In this document: positions 8,763-17,497 of the stretch, piece by piece
Layout of the letters: each line of letters starts with the position of its first letter
How positions within the stretch are numbered: the stretch's first letter is position 1
DNA from: Leucobacter sp. L43
GTDB lineage: Bacteria; Actinomycetota; Actinomycetes; Actinomycetales; Microbacteriaceae
NCBI RefSeq assembly: GCF_016597785.1
Contig: NZ_JAENJG010000001.1
Location: 558,001 to 622,000, forward strand
DNA length: 64,000 bases
Direction: 5' to 3'
Notes under the pieces: generated by a model
The model's database searches: none
Seen by the model: only the letters and a program-made list of their open reading frames with translations
Told to the model about the DNA's origin: nothing
Made by a program: the position numbers and the translations under genes

Positions 8763-9317
8763 TCAGACCTCCAGCAGCTCGGCTTCTTTGCGCTTGGACG
8801 CCTCGTCGATCTGCTCGATGAACTGCTTGGTGACCGCCTCGAGCTCCTTCTCAGCGCGAGCGATCTCGTCCTCGCCGACCTCGCCCTTGAGGGCGTCCAG
8901 GTCGTCCTTGCCGGAGCGACGCACGTTGCGCACCGCCACGCGAGCATCCTCGGCCTTGCCCTTGACGATCTTGACGAACTCCTTGCGGCGCTCAGTCGTC
9001 AGCTCGGGAAGCGACAAGCGGATGACCGTGCCGTCGTTGGACGGGTTCGCACCGAGGTTCGGCATATCGCGAATCGCCTGCTCGATGCCCTTCATCGCGC
9101 CCTTGTCGTAGGGGGTCACGAGCAGACTCCGAGCATCCTGGTTCTGCACCGAAGCGAGCTGCGACAGGGGCGTGGGGGTTCCGTAATAGTCGACCTGCAC
9201 GTTCTGCAGCAGCGACGGGTTCGCACGCCCCGTGCGAACCGTGGCGAAGCTCTCCTTCGCGGATTCGACCACACGGCTCATGCGGTCCTTGACGTCGGCG
9301 AAGACTTCTTCGATCAC
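8763..9317 (-). CDS. frr: Ribosome recycling factor
   Basis: With EF-G this factor splits post-termination ribosomes. It has 184 residues, the standard family length, and starts at a GTG with TAAGGAG upstream. The family motifs [25 protein letters not shown] and the C-terminal DDLDALKG helix are all present. It lies between pyrH and cdsA. Confidence 0.97.
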   Translation of the reverse strand: MIEEVFADVKDRMSRVVESAKESFATVRTGRANPSLLQNVQVDYYGTPTPLSQLASVQNQDARSLLVTPYDKGAMKGIEQAIRDMPNLGANPSNDGTVIRLSLPELTTERRKEFVKIVKGKAEDARVAVRNVRRSGKDDLDALKGEVGEDEIARAEKELEAVTKQFIEQIDEASKRKEAELLEV

Positions 9318-9361
9318 GGTGTACTCCTTAGTGAAAACGCTCGGATTTCCAGCTTAGCGGG

Positions 9362-9380
9362 CACCGCCCGCAAGGCGGTG
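9362..9380 (-). terminator. Hairpin directly after the pyrH stop
   Basis: A 7-bp perfect stem (CACCGCC/GGCGGTG) with a five-base loop abuts the pyrH stop codon. No T-run follows on the minus strand, so it may be an attenuator or mRNA-end stabiliser between pyrH and frr rather than a full terminator. Confidence 0.45.
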
Positions 9381-10100
9381 TCAGGCGTGGACGAGTGTGC
9401 CGAGTTCTGCGCCTCGCAGCGCAGCTGTCACGTTTCCGGCCGGCTCCATGCCGAAGACGCGCATCGGCATGCCGTTGTCCATGCAGAGGCTGAAGGATGT
9501 GGAGTCAACGACCTTGAGGCCGCGCACGAGAGCGTCGTTGTAGGTGATCTTCTCGATGAGGGTCGCATTCGGCTCCTGCCGCGGGTCGGCCGTGTAGACG
9601 CCGTCGACGCCGTTCTTCGCGACCAGCACCTCATCGGCCTGGATCTCGAGCGCGCGCTGCGCGGCAACGGTGTCGGTCGAGAAGTACGGAAGGCCGGCTC
9701 CCGCCCCGAAGATCACCACGCGCCCCTTCTCGAGATGTCGGATTGCGCGCAGCGGGATGTACGTCTCAGCGACCTGCGTCATCGTGATCGCCGACTGCAC
9801 GCGCGTCTCGATCCCTGCTTGTTCGAGGAAGTCCTGCAGGGCGAGCGCGTTCATGACGGTTCCCAGCATGCCCATGTAATCGGCGCGCGCGCGATCCATG
9901 CCGCGCTGCGAGAGCTCAGCGCCGCGGAAGAAGTTCCCTCCCCCGACGACGACGGCGACCTCGGCCTCTTCCATCGCCGCGGCGATCTCGCGCGCGATCT
10001 GGCTCACCACGTCTGGGTTCACTCCCAGCGTTCCCCCTCCGAAGGCCTCCCCCGAGAGCTTCAGCAGTACGCGACGCTTACGATCGGCGGTCTTCGTCAT
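9381..10100 (-). CDS. pyrH: UMP kinase
   Basis: This enzyme phosphorylates UMP to UDP in pyrimidine nucleotide synthesis; it belongs to the amino-acid-kinase fold. It has 239 residues from the ATG at 10100, which has AAGGAG upstream; an extension of this frame to 10160 lacks a ribosome site. Motifs seen are the [10 protein letters not shown] phosphate loop, [10 protein letters not shown], the [14 protein letters not shown] uridine-binding segment and [11 protein letters not shown]. Confidence 0.96.
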   Translation of the reverse strand: MTKTADRKRRVLLKLSGEAFGGGTLGVNPDVVSQIAREIAAAMEEAEVAVVVGGGNFFRGAELSQRGMDRARADYMGMLGTVMNALALQDFLEQAGIETRVQSAITMTQVAETYIPLRAIRHLEKGRVVIFGAGAGLPYFSTDTVAAQRALEIQADEVLVAKNGVDGVYTADPRQEPNATLIEKITYNDALVRGLKVVDSTSFSLCMDNGMPMRVFGMEPAGNVTAALRGAELGTLVHA

Positions 10101-10190
10101 GTGGGGTGTCTCCTTGTTTCGAACGTGGACGCTGGAAGCGTCGTCGGGCCCGGATCGCATCCGGAGCCCATATTAGTGCGGACACAGCAC

Positions 10191-10218
10191 GGGACCCGAG
10201 CCGTCTGGCCCGGGTCCC
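10191..10218 (-). terminator. GC-rich hairpin between tsf and pyrH
   Basis: An 8-bp stem GGGACCCG/CGGGTCCC continues through an internal GCC/GGC pair around a four-base loop. It begins 12 bases after the tsf stop and has no T-run. It probably reduces read-through from rpsB-tsf into pyrH. A TAATAT hexamer on the minus strand (10175-10170) just beyond it could be a -10 for pyrH, but I find no good -35. Confidence 0.5.
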
Positions 10219-10229
10219 GGTGTGTGTGG

Positions 10230-11060
10230 TTAGGCGCCGACCTTGCAGCGCGCGAAGCCGGTGACGGTGATGCCTGCGGCTTCAGCGACCTTCTTCACCT
10301 CGCGCTTGTCTGCGTCGAGCGCGTGAACCTGCTCGTTGAGTGCGACCTGCTTGAAGAACGCGGTCAGACGACCTTCCACGATCTTCGGCAGTGCGGCCTC
10401 GGGCTTGCCCTCGTTCTTGGAGATCTCCGTGACGAGTGCGCGCTCCTTCTCCACATCGGCCTCGGGCACATCCTCGCGGCTCAGGTAGAGCGGATCCGCG
10501 AATGAGATGTGACGCGCGATGCTGAGCGCAGCCTCGGCGTCGTCGCCCTCGTACCCCACGACCACGCCGATCTGCGGCGGCAGATCCTTCGAGGTCTGGT
10601 GCAGGTACACCGAGGTAGCTGGTGCTTCGACGCGCGACAGCTTGCGCACCTCGATGCGCTCGCCGATGATGGCGGCTTCCTCGGTGATGACGTCGGCGAC
10701 GGTCTTGCCCTCGGCGGGGGCCGCGAGGGCCTCCTCGACGGTCGAGGCCTGCGCCGCGACGATCGCGTCGAGCACGCGCTCCGCCAGAGCGATGAACTTC
10801 TCGTTCTTCGCGACGAAGTCGGTCTCGCAGACGAGCTCGATCATCGTTGCGGCGCCCTCGGTCTGCCGAACGGCGACGAGGCCTTCGCTCGCCTCGCGGT
10901 CGCCGCGCTTGGCGACGCCCTTGAGGCCCTTGAGACGCAGGATCTCGATGGCCTTCTCGACGTCTCCGTCAGCCTCGATGAGTGCGTTCTTGCTGTCGAG
11001 CATGCCGGCGCCGAGGCGATCGCGCAGCTCCTTCACAGCGGCCATGCTTACTGCAGCCAT
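10230..11060 (-). CDS. tsf: Elongation factor Ts
   Basis: This is the guanine-nucleotide exchange factor for EF-Tu. It has 276 residues from an ATG preceded by GAAGGAG. The N-terminal UBA-like segment contains KELRDRLGAGM, and the ETDFVAKNE motif that contacts EF-Tu is present near residue 80. The tail ends RCKVGA. It follows rpsB with a 40-base gap, the standard rpsB-tsf operon. Confidence 0.97.
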   Translation of the reverse strand: MAAVSMAAVKELRDRLGAGMLDSKNALIEADGDVEKAIEILRLKGLKGVAKRGDREASEGLVAVRQTEGAATMIELVCETDFVAKNEKFIALAERVLDAIVAAQASTVEEALAAPAEGKTVADVITEEAAIIGERIEVRKLSRVEAPATSVYLHQTSKDLPPQIGVVVGYEGDDAEAALSIARHISFADPLYLSREDVPEADVEKERALVTEISKNEGKPEAALPKIVEGRLTAFFKQVALNEQVHALDADKREVKKVAEAAGITVTGFARCKVGA

Positions 11061-11100
11061 GTGTGACTCCTTCAGTGGTCGTTCGGTGAACGGTCAGAGA

Positions 11101-12006
11101 TTATTCTGCGGCCGGGGTCTCGGCAGCGGCCTCGGCCGGTGCCTCTTCCGCTGCGGGTGCCTCTGCAGCGGCAGGTGCCTCCTCGGCAGCAGGTGCCTCC
11201 TCGGCAGCGGCAGCGTCGGCGGCCGGCGCCTCTGCGGCGGGAGCGTCGGTGCCGAGCAGCTCGACCTCCCACTCGGCGAGCGGCTCAGCGGCCTGCTCGG
11301 AACCCTCCGACGGCTTCTGGTGGCGCTCCATGAGGCCCTCAGCAGCAGCATCGGCGATGACGCGGGTGAGCAGCGCGACCGAGCGGATCGCGTCGTCGTT
11401 GCCCGGAATCGGGTAGGTGACCTCGTCGGGATCGCAGTTGGTGTCGAGGATCGCGATCACGGGGATCCCGAGCTTCTTCGCCTCGTCGATCGCGAGGTGC
11501 TCCTTCTTGGTGTCGACCACCCAGAGAGCCGAGGGGGTCTTGCCCATGTGGCGGATTCCGCCGAGCGACTTCTGCAGCTTCTCGAGTTCGCGCTTCTTGA
11601 GGAGGAGCTCCTTCTTCGTGAAGCCGCTCGTCGTGCCCTCGAAGTCGAGCTGCTCGAGCTCCTTCATGCGCTCCAGTCGACCGGTGACCGTCTGGAAGTT
11701 GGTGAGGAGTCCACCCAGCCAACGCTGGTTCACGTAGGGCTGGTTGACACGGGTCGCCTGCTCGGCGATGGCCTCCTGCGCCTGCTTCTTGGTGCCGACG
11801 AAGAGGATGTTGCCGCCACGGGCAACGGTCTGCTTCACGAACTCGTACGCAGCATCGATGTATCCGAGCGACTGCTGCAGATCGATGATGTAGATGCCCG
11901 AGCGCTCGGTGAAGATGAAGCGCTTCATCTTCGGGTTCCAACGGCGGGTCTGGTGTCCGAAGTGAACGCCGCTGTCGAGCAGCTGGCGCATGGTAACGAC
12001 GGCCAT
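11101..12006 (-). CDS. rpsB: 30S ribosomal protein S2 with Ala/Pro/Glu tail
   Basis: This small-subunit protein binds S1 in other bacteria and is needed for a functional 30S head. It has 301 residues from an ATG with AGGAGG upstream. Typical S2 motifs are the [19 protein letters not shown] start, [24 protein letters not shown] and [14 protein letters not shown]. After about residue 250 comes a low-complexity tail of Ala, Pro and Glu in EEAPAA-like units, about 50 residues that E. coli S2 lacks. Such tails occur in other actinobacterial S2 proteins. Confidence 0.97.
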   Translation of the reverse strand: MAVVTMRQLLDSGVHFGHQTRRWNPKMKRFIFTERSGIYIIDLQQSLGYIDAAYEFVKQTVARGGNILFVGTKKQAQEAIAEQATRVNQPYVNQRWLGGLLTNFQTVTGRLERMKELEQLDFEGTTSGFTKKELLLKKRELEKLQKSLGGIRHMGKTPSALWVVDTKKEHLAIDEAKKLGIPVIAILDTNCDPDEVTYPIPGNDDAIRSVALLTRVIADAAAEGLMERHQKPSEGSEQAAEPLAEWEVELLGTDAPAAEAPAADAAAAEEAPAAEEAPAAAEAPAAEEAPAEAAAETPAAE

Positions 12007-12310
12007 TGCCGTCCTCCTGTCCTGCGCACCCTCGCGGGCGCGCCTATTACGGTTGACATCGGTCGCGATTGCGACCAGATCCTGGTGCCCTCGGGATCAG
12101 CCGCCGCGCTCGATACGAGCACGGACCGTTGGCGTCACTCCGATGCGTGGGCACGCGAAGTCACCTCTTGCAAGGTGCTGGTCCAGTGTACACCAGCGCA
12201 GTCACCGTTTGATTCGCTCACACCACTCAATTCTCGGACGACCCGCGCGACTTCCTCACAGCCGCGCTGGTACCGACCATCCAAAGCACGTGTTGGTCCA
12301 CGATGTCTGC
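12007..12310. other. Divergent intergenic region rpsB / M23 peptidase
   Basis: This is 304 bases without a gene. On the minus strand TACACT (12190-12185) is a plausible -10 for rpsB-tsf, leaving a leader of about 170 bases with room for S2 autoregulation, but I cannot identify a defined structure. The -35 is not clear. No convincing promoter or ribosome site is visible for the rightward peptidase gene. Confidence 0.4.
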
Positions 12311-12820
12311 ATGAACGCACGAATCGCACTGATGCCGCGGGGGCGCTGGCTCATGGTCGGTGCATCTCTCTGGCTCGCTCTGACCCACTCCACGGCAATG
12401 ACGGGTGCTTCTGGCGAAGCGCGCTGGCTGCCACCACTGGAACTGCCCGGCTTTGTGATCCTCGAGACATTCCGCGCGCCGCCGCACGAGTACGGGCCCG
12501 GCCACCGGGGCATCGACATCGCTGCACCGACGGGCGCGGTGGTGCGGGCGCCCGCGGGCGGGACGGTCAGCTTCGCTGGCTCCGTCGTGGACCGACCCGT
12601 GATCTCTGTGCGCGTCGACGACCAGACGGTGTACTCGATGGAACCCGTGTCCAGCGATGTGCGGCAGGGAGACACCGTGGGCATCGGCTCCCCCATCGGC
12701 ACCGTCGGCGAGGGCGGTCATTGCGGCGCGCGGTGCGTGCATCTCGGAGTGCGCATCGACGGATCGTATGTGCATCCGATGCGGTACTTCGTCAGCCGAC
12801 CCGTGCTGCTGCCGTGGTGA
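12311..12820 (+). CDS. Secreted M23-family (LytM-like) peptidase domain protein
   Basis: The product is 169 residues with an N-terminal hydrophobic segment (about 12-30), then an M23 fold: GHRGIDIAAPTG supplies the first zinc ligands (H-x-x-x-D) and the closing motif is CVHLGVRIDG, where the usual H-x-H is reduced to VHLG. One general-base or zinc histidine may therefore be absent, as in the non-catalytic LytM domains that regulate other hydrolases. A member of this family lies beside rpsB in mycobacteria (Rv2891). The start at 12311 has no clear ribosome site. Confidence 0.78.
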   Translation: MNARIALMPRGRWLMVGASLWLALTHSTAMTGASGEARWLPPLELPGFVILETFRAPPHEYGPGHRGIDIAAPTGAVVRAPAGGTVSFAGSVVDRPVISVRVDDQTVYSMEPVSSDVRQGDTVGIGSPIGTVGEGGHCGARCVHLGVRIDGSYVHPMRYFVSRPVLLPW

Positions 12821-12838
12821 GCGCTGGCGGTGCGGTTC

Positions 12839-13777
12839 TCACGCGCGGGGGTGCGCCTGCCGATAGCTCTGCGCCAGCCTCTCGGTCGAAACGTGCGTGT
12901 ACACCTGCGTGCTCGCCAGACTCGAATGCCCCAGCATCTCCTGCACCACCCGCAAGTCAGCCCCACCGTTCAGCAGATGGGTCGCCGCCGTGTGGCGGAA
13001 GGTGTGCGGCCCCCTCGGGCCTCCTCCCGTCTCCTCCCCGAGCTCCCGTGCCACCATGCGGTACACCGCGTTCGGAGTCAGTCGCCCCCCGCGGCTCCCC
13101 ACGAACAGGGCTCCGTGATCGCTCGGGGGCGGAGCAGCGCGGGGCGACTGCGCAGCGCGGGCGAGCAGCGCGGGGCGAGCGAGCGTCGCGTACGAATCCA
13201 CCACGCGTGCGGCGGGGCCGCCGTACGGCACGACTCGCTCCTTCCCTCCTTTTCCCAGCACTCGGACGGTGCGGGCTTCCGTGTCGACGCCGCTCAGCGG
13301 CAGCGTGCACAGCTCGGAAACGCGCAGCGCGGCGGCGTACAGCAGCTCGAACACGGCATGGTCGCGGAGCGATTCGGGATGCTCGACGGTCGCACGTGCC
13401 TCGACGCGCGCGAGCAGTCGGCGCATCTGCTCATCGGCGAGGACTCGAGGAAGATCCCGCCCTGCTTTCGGCGCGCGCAGTCGGGATGCGGGGTTCCCAG
13501 GCACGAGTCGGGAACGCTCGAGCCAGACTCCGAACGACTTCAGTGTGGCGACGTTACGGGCGATGGTCGTCGCCGCGAGCCCTTGCTGCTGCCGCTGCCA
13601 CAGCCACTCGCGCATGAGCTCGATGTCGCAGGAGGCGAGATCGTCGCGATCGGAAGCCGCAGCGAATGAGACGAACCAGGCGAGGTCCCGCTGGTAGGCG
13701 CGCACGGTGTGCTCCGAGTAGCCGTACTCCAGTTGCACCGCCGCGAGGAACCGCTCGACGGCTGTAGACAATCGCAT
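12839..13777 (-). CDS. xerC: Tyrosine recombinase XerC
   Basis: XerC, with XerD, resolves chromosome dimers at dif. The protein is 312 residues from the ATG at 13777, where the SAM-like N-terminal domain begins; the frame extends to an ATG at 13849 but without a ribosome site. The catalytic set is complete: Arg in ALRVSEL, Lys in [16 protein letters not shown] (His and Arg), His in LGHSS and the nucleophile Tyr in TQVYTH. Its position next to rpsB and the dprA block, and its Xer length, argue against a phage integrase. Confidence 0.93.
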   Translation of the reverse strand: MRLSTAVERFLAAVQLEYGYSEHTVRAYQRDLAWFVSFAAASDRDDLASCDIELMREWLWQRQQQGLAATTIARNVATLKSFGVWLERSRLVPGNPASRLRAPKAGRDLPRVLADEQMRRLLARVEARATVEHPESLRDHAVFELLYAAALRVSELCTLPLSGVDTEARTVRVLGKGGKERVVPYGGPAARVVDSYATLARPALLARAAQSPRAAPPPSDHGALFVGSRGGRLTPNAVYRMVARELGEETGGGPRGPHTFRHTAATHLLNGGADLRVVQEMLGHSSLASTQVYTHVSTERLAQSYRQAHPRA

Positions 13778-13845
13778 GGTCTCATTCTCGTCGTTCGCGC
13801 ACTCCGGGCCCCCCGCATCGGCGGAGTGTCCCCTCGCCTGCGGCG

Positions 13846-15762
13846 TCATGGGCGCGGGAGCAGGATCTGTCCCGTTTCGAGTCCCGTGTCACGACCGGCT
13901 CCCTGAGCACCGGGCGCATCCGCGTCTTCGCTCTGCGAGGGGTCCGACGGCCCGGCACCTGGTCGGCCGGTGAGGAATCCCTGGATCTCGTCGAAGCCTT
14001 CGAGCTTGAGGATCTCGCGCTGCTGTTCGGTTTCCACGCCTTCCACCAGCACTGTGGCCGTCAGGGCGTGGCCGAGGGCAAGAATCGCCCGAAGCACATC
14101 GCGGGTGCGAGACGGCTGCAGACTCTCGTACAGCACGGAGCGGTCGATCTTCACCCGGTCGAAACCGAACGAGAGCAGCGTGTCCAACGATGAGAAACCG
14201 GTCCCGAAGTCGTCGAGCGCGATGAGCACGCCGAGCCTCTGCAATTCCTCGAAGGTCGAGACGACCTCTTTCCGGTGCGAGATCAGCGTTGATTCGGTGA
14301 TCTCCAGTTCGAGCCTGCCGGGTTCGAGCCCGCTCTCCTCGAGGGCGCGCGTCACCGACCCCAGAAACTGATCGTCTGTGAGTTGCGCCGCTGAAACGTT
14401 GACCGCCACGCGGGAGCTGTTGCCCCAGCCCGCTGCATCTCGGCACGCGCGTCGCAGCACCCACTCTCCCAGCTGCACGATGGTGCCGTTGGCCTCGGCG
14501 ATGGAGATGAACTCCCCCGGATGCAGCAGACCGAGAATGGGGTGCCTCCACCGGACGAGGGCCTCCCATCCCACGACGGCTGCATCCTTCAGCGACGACT
14601 GCGGCTGATAGAGCACGGTGAACTCGTCGCGTGCGATGGCGCCCACAATCTGCCGTCCGAGGAATCGACGTGAGGCTGAATGCTCGAGCAGGCCCTCGCG
14701 GTAGCGCATCGCGTCGTCGGCTCCGCGCTCCTTCGCGTCGTACATGGCGGCGTCAGCGCGCACGAGCAGCTCGGAGATGTCGCTCGCATCGGCCGGGAAC
14801 CGAGCGATCCCGATACTGGCCGGCACTGTTCTCGTCTTCTCGTGGAAGCGCACCGGTGCGCGCATGGCATCGGTGACGCCGTCGACGAAGTCTTCGACCG
14901 ATTGCGGGTCGGGCGTCAACGCGGCTGCGGCGAATTCGTCCCCGCCCAGTCTGGCGGTCACGATGCCGAGTTCTTCCCTGCGATGCAGGTTCTCGGCGGT
15001 GGCGCGCAGCAGCTCGTCGCCCGCCGCATGCCCGAGCGTGTCGTTGATTCGTTTGAAATCGTTGAGGTCGATGATCGCGACCGCGAACGGAGCCGCATCG
15101 GCGGACCACTGGGCGAGTTCCGAGAGGAACGCAGATCGATTCCACATCCCGGTGAGCGGGTCCGTGGAGGCTGCGCGGCGGAGCGCATTCGAAGCCTCGC
15201 GGGCAACGGTGACGTCTCGCGTGATCTTCGCGAAACCGATCACGACGTCGCGATCGTTCCGCACTGCGTTCACCGTGACGTGGGCCCAGAACTGCGACCC
15301 GTCCTTGCGCACCCGCCAGCCCTCCGTCTCGATCCGGCCGTCACGGTTCGCAGATGCGAGGATGCGGGCGGGTAAGCCATCGGCCCGGTCTTCCCCGGTG
15401 AAGAACGTCTCGAAGGACTTTCCAACGATCTCGTCTCTCCGGTACCCCTTGATGCGCTCTGCGCCGGAATTCCAGGTCGTCACGAGCCCGCCAGGCGAGA
15501 GGAGATAGATCGAGTAGTCCTGCACCGCGTCCACGAGGTAGCGGAACATCTCGGCTTCGCCATCCATTGCGGCCTCTCCATCGATCATGCGGTCGCTCTC
15601 GCGACCGTTCAACTTCATTTCGACCACGCGCGACGGCGACCGATGAATCTCCAGCGATTGTATGGCCTCTCCATATGCGGATTCTCGCCGATGATGCTTC
15701 GCGGTCGGAACCGGGTTGCGGCGCCAGTTCCCGACGGGCTGTACGCGCCCAACCTCACTCAT
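13846..15762 (-). CDS. PAS-GGDEF-EAL cyclic-di-GMP enzyme
   Basis: The product is 638 residues from the ATG at 15762 (an in-frame TTG lies two codons upstream; neither has a good ribosome site). Domains in order are a poorly conserved N-terminus, a PAS domain (about 70-185, with [11 protein letters not shown] and the RKDGS core), a GGDEF diguanylate cyclase (about 195-355) with intact GGDEF and the [11 protein letters not shown] metal-binding segment, and an EAL phosphodiesterase (about 370-610) with [22 protein letters not shown] and EGVET. Both catalytic centres look intact; the usual RxxD inhibitory site before GGDEF is not evident. There is no membrane segment, so it is a soluble sensor. 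It separates xerC from dprA, which sit closer together in mycobacteria. Confidence 0.9.
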   Translation of the reverse strand: MSEVGRVQPVGNWRRNPVPTAKHHRRESAYGEAIQSLEIHRSPSRVVEMKLNGRESDRMIDGEAAMDGEAEMFRYLVDAVQDYSIYLLSPGGLVTTWNSGAERIKGYRRDEIVGKSFETFFTGEDRADGLPARILASANRDGRIETEGWRVRKDGSQFWAHVTVNAVRNDRDVVIGFAKITRDVTVAREASNALRRAASTDPLTGMWNRSAFLSELAQWSADAAPFAVAIIDLNDFKRINDTLGHAAGDELLRATAENLHRREELGIVTARLGGDEFAAAALTPDPQSVEDFVDGVTDAMRAPVRFHEKTRTVPASIGIARFPADASDISELLVRADAAMYDAKERGADDAMRYREGLLEHSASRRFLGRQIVGAIARDEFTVLYQPQSSLKDAAVVGWEALVRWRHPILGLLHPGEFISIAEANGTIVQLGEWVLRRACRDAAGWGNSSRVAVNVSAAQLTDDQFLGSVTRALEESGLEPGRLELEITESTLISHRKEVVSTFEELQRLGVLIALDDFGTGFSSLDTLLSFGFDRVKIDRSVLYESLQPSRTRDVLRAILALGHALTATVLVEGVETEQQREILKLEGFDEIQGFLTGRPGAGPSDPSQSEDADAPGAQGAGRDTGLETGQILLPRP

Positions 15763-15807
15763 TCTCAAACGCTCAAATAGTTACTTTCTCAGTTGCTTAA
15801 ATTATGT

Positions 15808-15813
15808 CATACT
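15808..15813 (+). promoter_or_regulatory. -10 hexamer for a leaderless start
   Basis: CATACT lies exactly six bases before the ATG at 15820, in a strikingly AT-rich stretch (about 15762-15825) within otherwise GC-rich DNA. No strong -35 is visible at 17 bases. The same AT-rich stretch must also serve the divergent PAS-GGDEF-EAL gene. Confidence 0.45.
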
Positions 15814-15819
15814 TCTTGT

Positions 15820-16152
15820 ATGGGATACATACTGCACGGTGGCCGGGAATACGAGTTCGAAGACCGCACGCTCGCTCACCTGAAAACGGTGATCGGGATG
15901 AAGCTCGCGAAACGGGAGGGATTCTTCCTCAGCTGGGCGGTTGATGCGAGCCGGGGAAGCGGGCGACACGAGGTGTGGATCTCGGAGCACTCCCCGATCG
16001 CCTTCCGCTTCAGCGGGGGCAAGACGCCCCAGCTGAATCCCGCTTGGATCAAGGCACTCATGGCGATCTCGTACACCCCGCGCGGCCTCGTCGCCCTTCA
16101 GGAGAACGATGCCACCAAGTGGGCGCAACGCAACCCGCTCCTCGCCGCCTGA
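15820..16152 (+). CDS. Small conserved Microbacteriaceae protein (DUF7882-like)
   Basis: The product is 110 residues, starting MGYILHGGREYEFEDRTLAHL. It has no signal peptide, membrane segment or cysteine. The pattern of a short beta start, a DRTLAHLKTVI helix, a FFLSW strand, a WISEHSPIAFRFSGG strand pair and an LNPAWIKALM helix matches a family I know from Microbacteriaceae as DUF7882, some members of which carry a doubtful 'DNA ligase' label. I see no ligase motif. Function unknown. Confidence 0.7.
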   Translation: MGYILHGGREYEFEDRTLAHLKTVIGMKLAKREGFFLSWAVDASRGSGRHEVWISEHSPIAFRFSGGKTPQLNPAWIKALMAISYTPRGLVALQENDATKWAQRNPLLAA

Positions 16153-16180
16153 GCCCGCTGCGAACGCACGGCGCGGGCTC
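16151..16180. terminator. Bidirectional hairpin between convergent genes
   Basis: An 8-bp perfect stem GAGCCCGC/GCGGGCTC with a 14-base loop starts inside the TGA of the small plus-strand gene and sits between it and the dprA stop at 16220. It could end transcripts from both sides. Confidence 0.5.
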
Positions 16181-16219
16181 CACTACCGTCGCGGGTGGCC
16201 AGGTGAGGTCCCCTCGACG

Positions 16220-17497
16220 TCATTCACGACGCAGCAGGCGCCAGCGCTGCCCGCCTGGAGCATCCTCAGCGCGAGCAACGCATTCGAGCATCTCGAGCTC
16301 GGCGATGACTCCGCGGACTTCCTCGACGGTCAGCCCGGCGGCGAGCGCCACGTCTTCCGCGCTCCGGCTTCCGCGTAGCGGCAGCGCGTCGAGCACTCGG
16401 CGATGCACTGCCGATTGACGACCGGCGAGGGCGCTGAGAAGTTCACTCGCCGCGTCACCGAGACCGAGGAACTCTCGGAGCTCATGCGCGTTCGACACGA
16501 GTGTCGCGCCGTATTCGCGAATGAGCCGGTGACAGCCGGCTGACGTCGCACTGGTGACCGGCCCGGGCACCGCCCCGAGGCTCCGACCGAGTTCGGCCGC
16601 GTGCCCGGCCGTGTTGAGCGACCCTGAGCGCATGCCCGCCTCCGTCACGAGCGTGGCCCCGGCGAGTGCGGCGATCGATCGGTTGCGCTGGAGAAAGCGC
16701 CATCGCGTGGGGGCGGCGCCCGGCACCATCTCAGAGCACACCGCTCCGCCATCCGCGATGCGGTCGAGCAGCGACGCGTGCGCCGCGGGGTAGGCTCGAT
16801 CGGCACCGCCCGCGAGGATCGCAATGGTGGCAGAGCCCGTTGCGAGCGCGGCGCGATGAGCGACGGCATCGATCCCGTACGCCGCACCGGACACGATCGC
16901 CAGGCCGGCCGTTCCTGCCGCATCAGCGAGCTCAGCGGTCACGCTCGTCCCGTACCCGGTGCATGCGCGTGCCCCGACGACGGCGAGCGAGGGGTGGGCG
17001 AGCACTGTCGCGTCGCCGCGCATCCAGAGCAGCTGCGGCGCATGCGCTCCCAGATCGTTCAGAGCGGAGGGCCACAGCGGCGACTCGGGAGCGACAAGAC
17101 GCAATCCCGCGGCCAGCGCCCGGTCGAGGTCGGTGAGCGTCGCGCCGCGGTCGAGTCGCGGACGCCAGCGCGCGACAGCCGCCGAGAGCGTTCGGGGAGG
17201 CAGGACGACCCCTGACTCGCGCATCGCCCGTCCGAGCTGTTGCTGCGCATCCGTCGCAGCGAGCATGTCCAGGGCCGACGGCGCTCCCAGCGCCCCGATG
17301 AGTGCGCCGGCTACCGCGTCACCGGGTTCGATGAGCCTGGACCACACGACCCGTGCGAACAGCACATCGGAGATCGCTACCGTTCCTCCGTCGGTCTCGG
17401 ACGGTCGGTCACCGTTCAGGTCCTGATCCGGAGCGAGCCCGGCGAGCGCCGAGCGCTCCTCCACCCCGGCACGTACGCACGACTTCGACGCGTTCAC
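16220..17497 (-). CDS. dprA: DNA-processing protein DprA
   Basis: DprA loads RecA on incoming single-stranded DNA during transformation; in non-competent bacteria its role is unclear. It has 425 residues. The Rossmann-like core has VVGARACTGYG, SGAAYGIDAVAH, ILAGGADRAYP and the FLQRNRSIAALAG to TEAGMRSGSL segment. The C-terminal part (about 350-425) resembles the DprA winged helix. The ATG overlaps the comM stop by four bases, so comM and dprA are translationally coupled. Confidence 0.93.
   Translation of the reverse strand: MNASKSCVRAGVEERSALAGLAPDQDLNGDRPSETDGGTVAISDVLFARVVWSRLIEPGDAVAGALIGALGAPSALDMLAATDAQQQLGRAMRESGVVLPPRTLSAAVARWRPRLDRGATLTDLDRALAAGLRLVAPESPLWPSALNDLGAHAPQLLWMRGDATVLAHPSLAVVGARACTGYGTSVTAELADAAGTAGLAIVSGAAYGIDAVAHRAALATGSATIAILAGGADRAYPAAHASLLDRIADGGAVCSEMVPGAAPTRWRFLQRNRSIAALAGATLVTEAGMRSGSLNTAGHAAELGRSLGAVPGPVTSATSAGCHRLIREYGATLVSNAHELREFLGLGDAASELLSALAGRQSAVHRRVLDALPLRGSRSAEDVALAAGLTVEEVRGVIAELEMLECVARAEDAPGGQRWRLLRRE

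Noticed and set aside
12007-12310. Riboswitch or structured leader upstream of rpsB
   Set aside because: I could not find a defined stem set or match to a known class; only a possible -10 hexamer stands out.
8646-13617. Long plus-strand frames (619 and 1032 codons) across frr, pyrH, tsf, rpsB and xerC
   Set aside because: They are antisense to well-recognised genes in the usual high-GC pattern, with Arg/Ser/Ala-rich composition and no domain.
12839-13777. Tyrosine recombinase considered as a phage or island integrase
   Set aside because: Length, motifs and the conserved rpsB-xerC-dprA neighbourhood fit chromosomal XerC, and no attachment-site repeats or phage genes are seen. The initiator tRNA at 42079 likewise shows no duplicated 3' end.
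15820-16152. DNA ligase annotation sometimes attached to this small family
   Set aside because: The 110-residue protein has no K-x-D-G nucleotidyltransferase motif.
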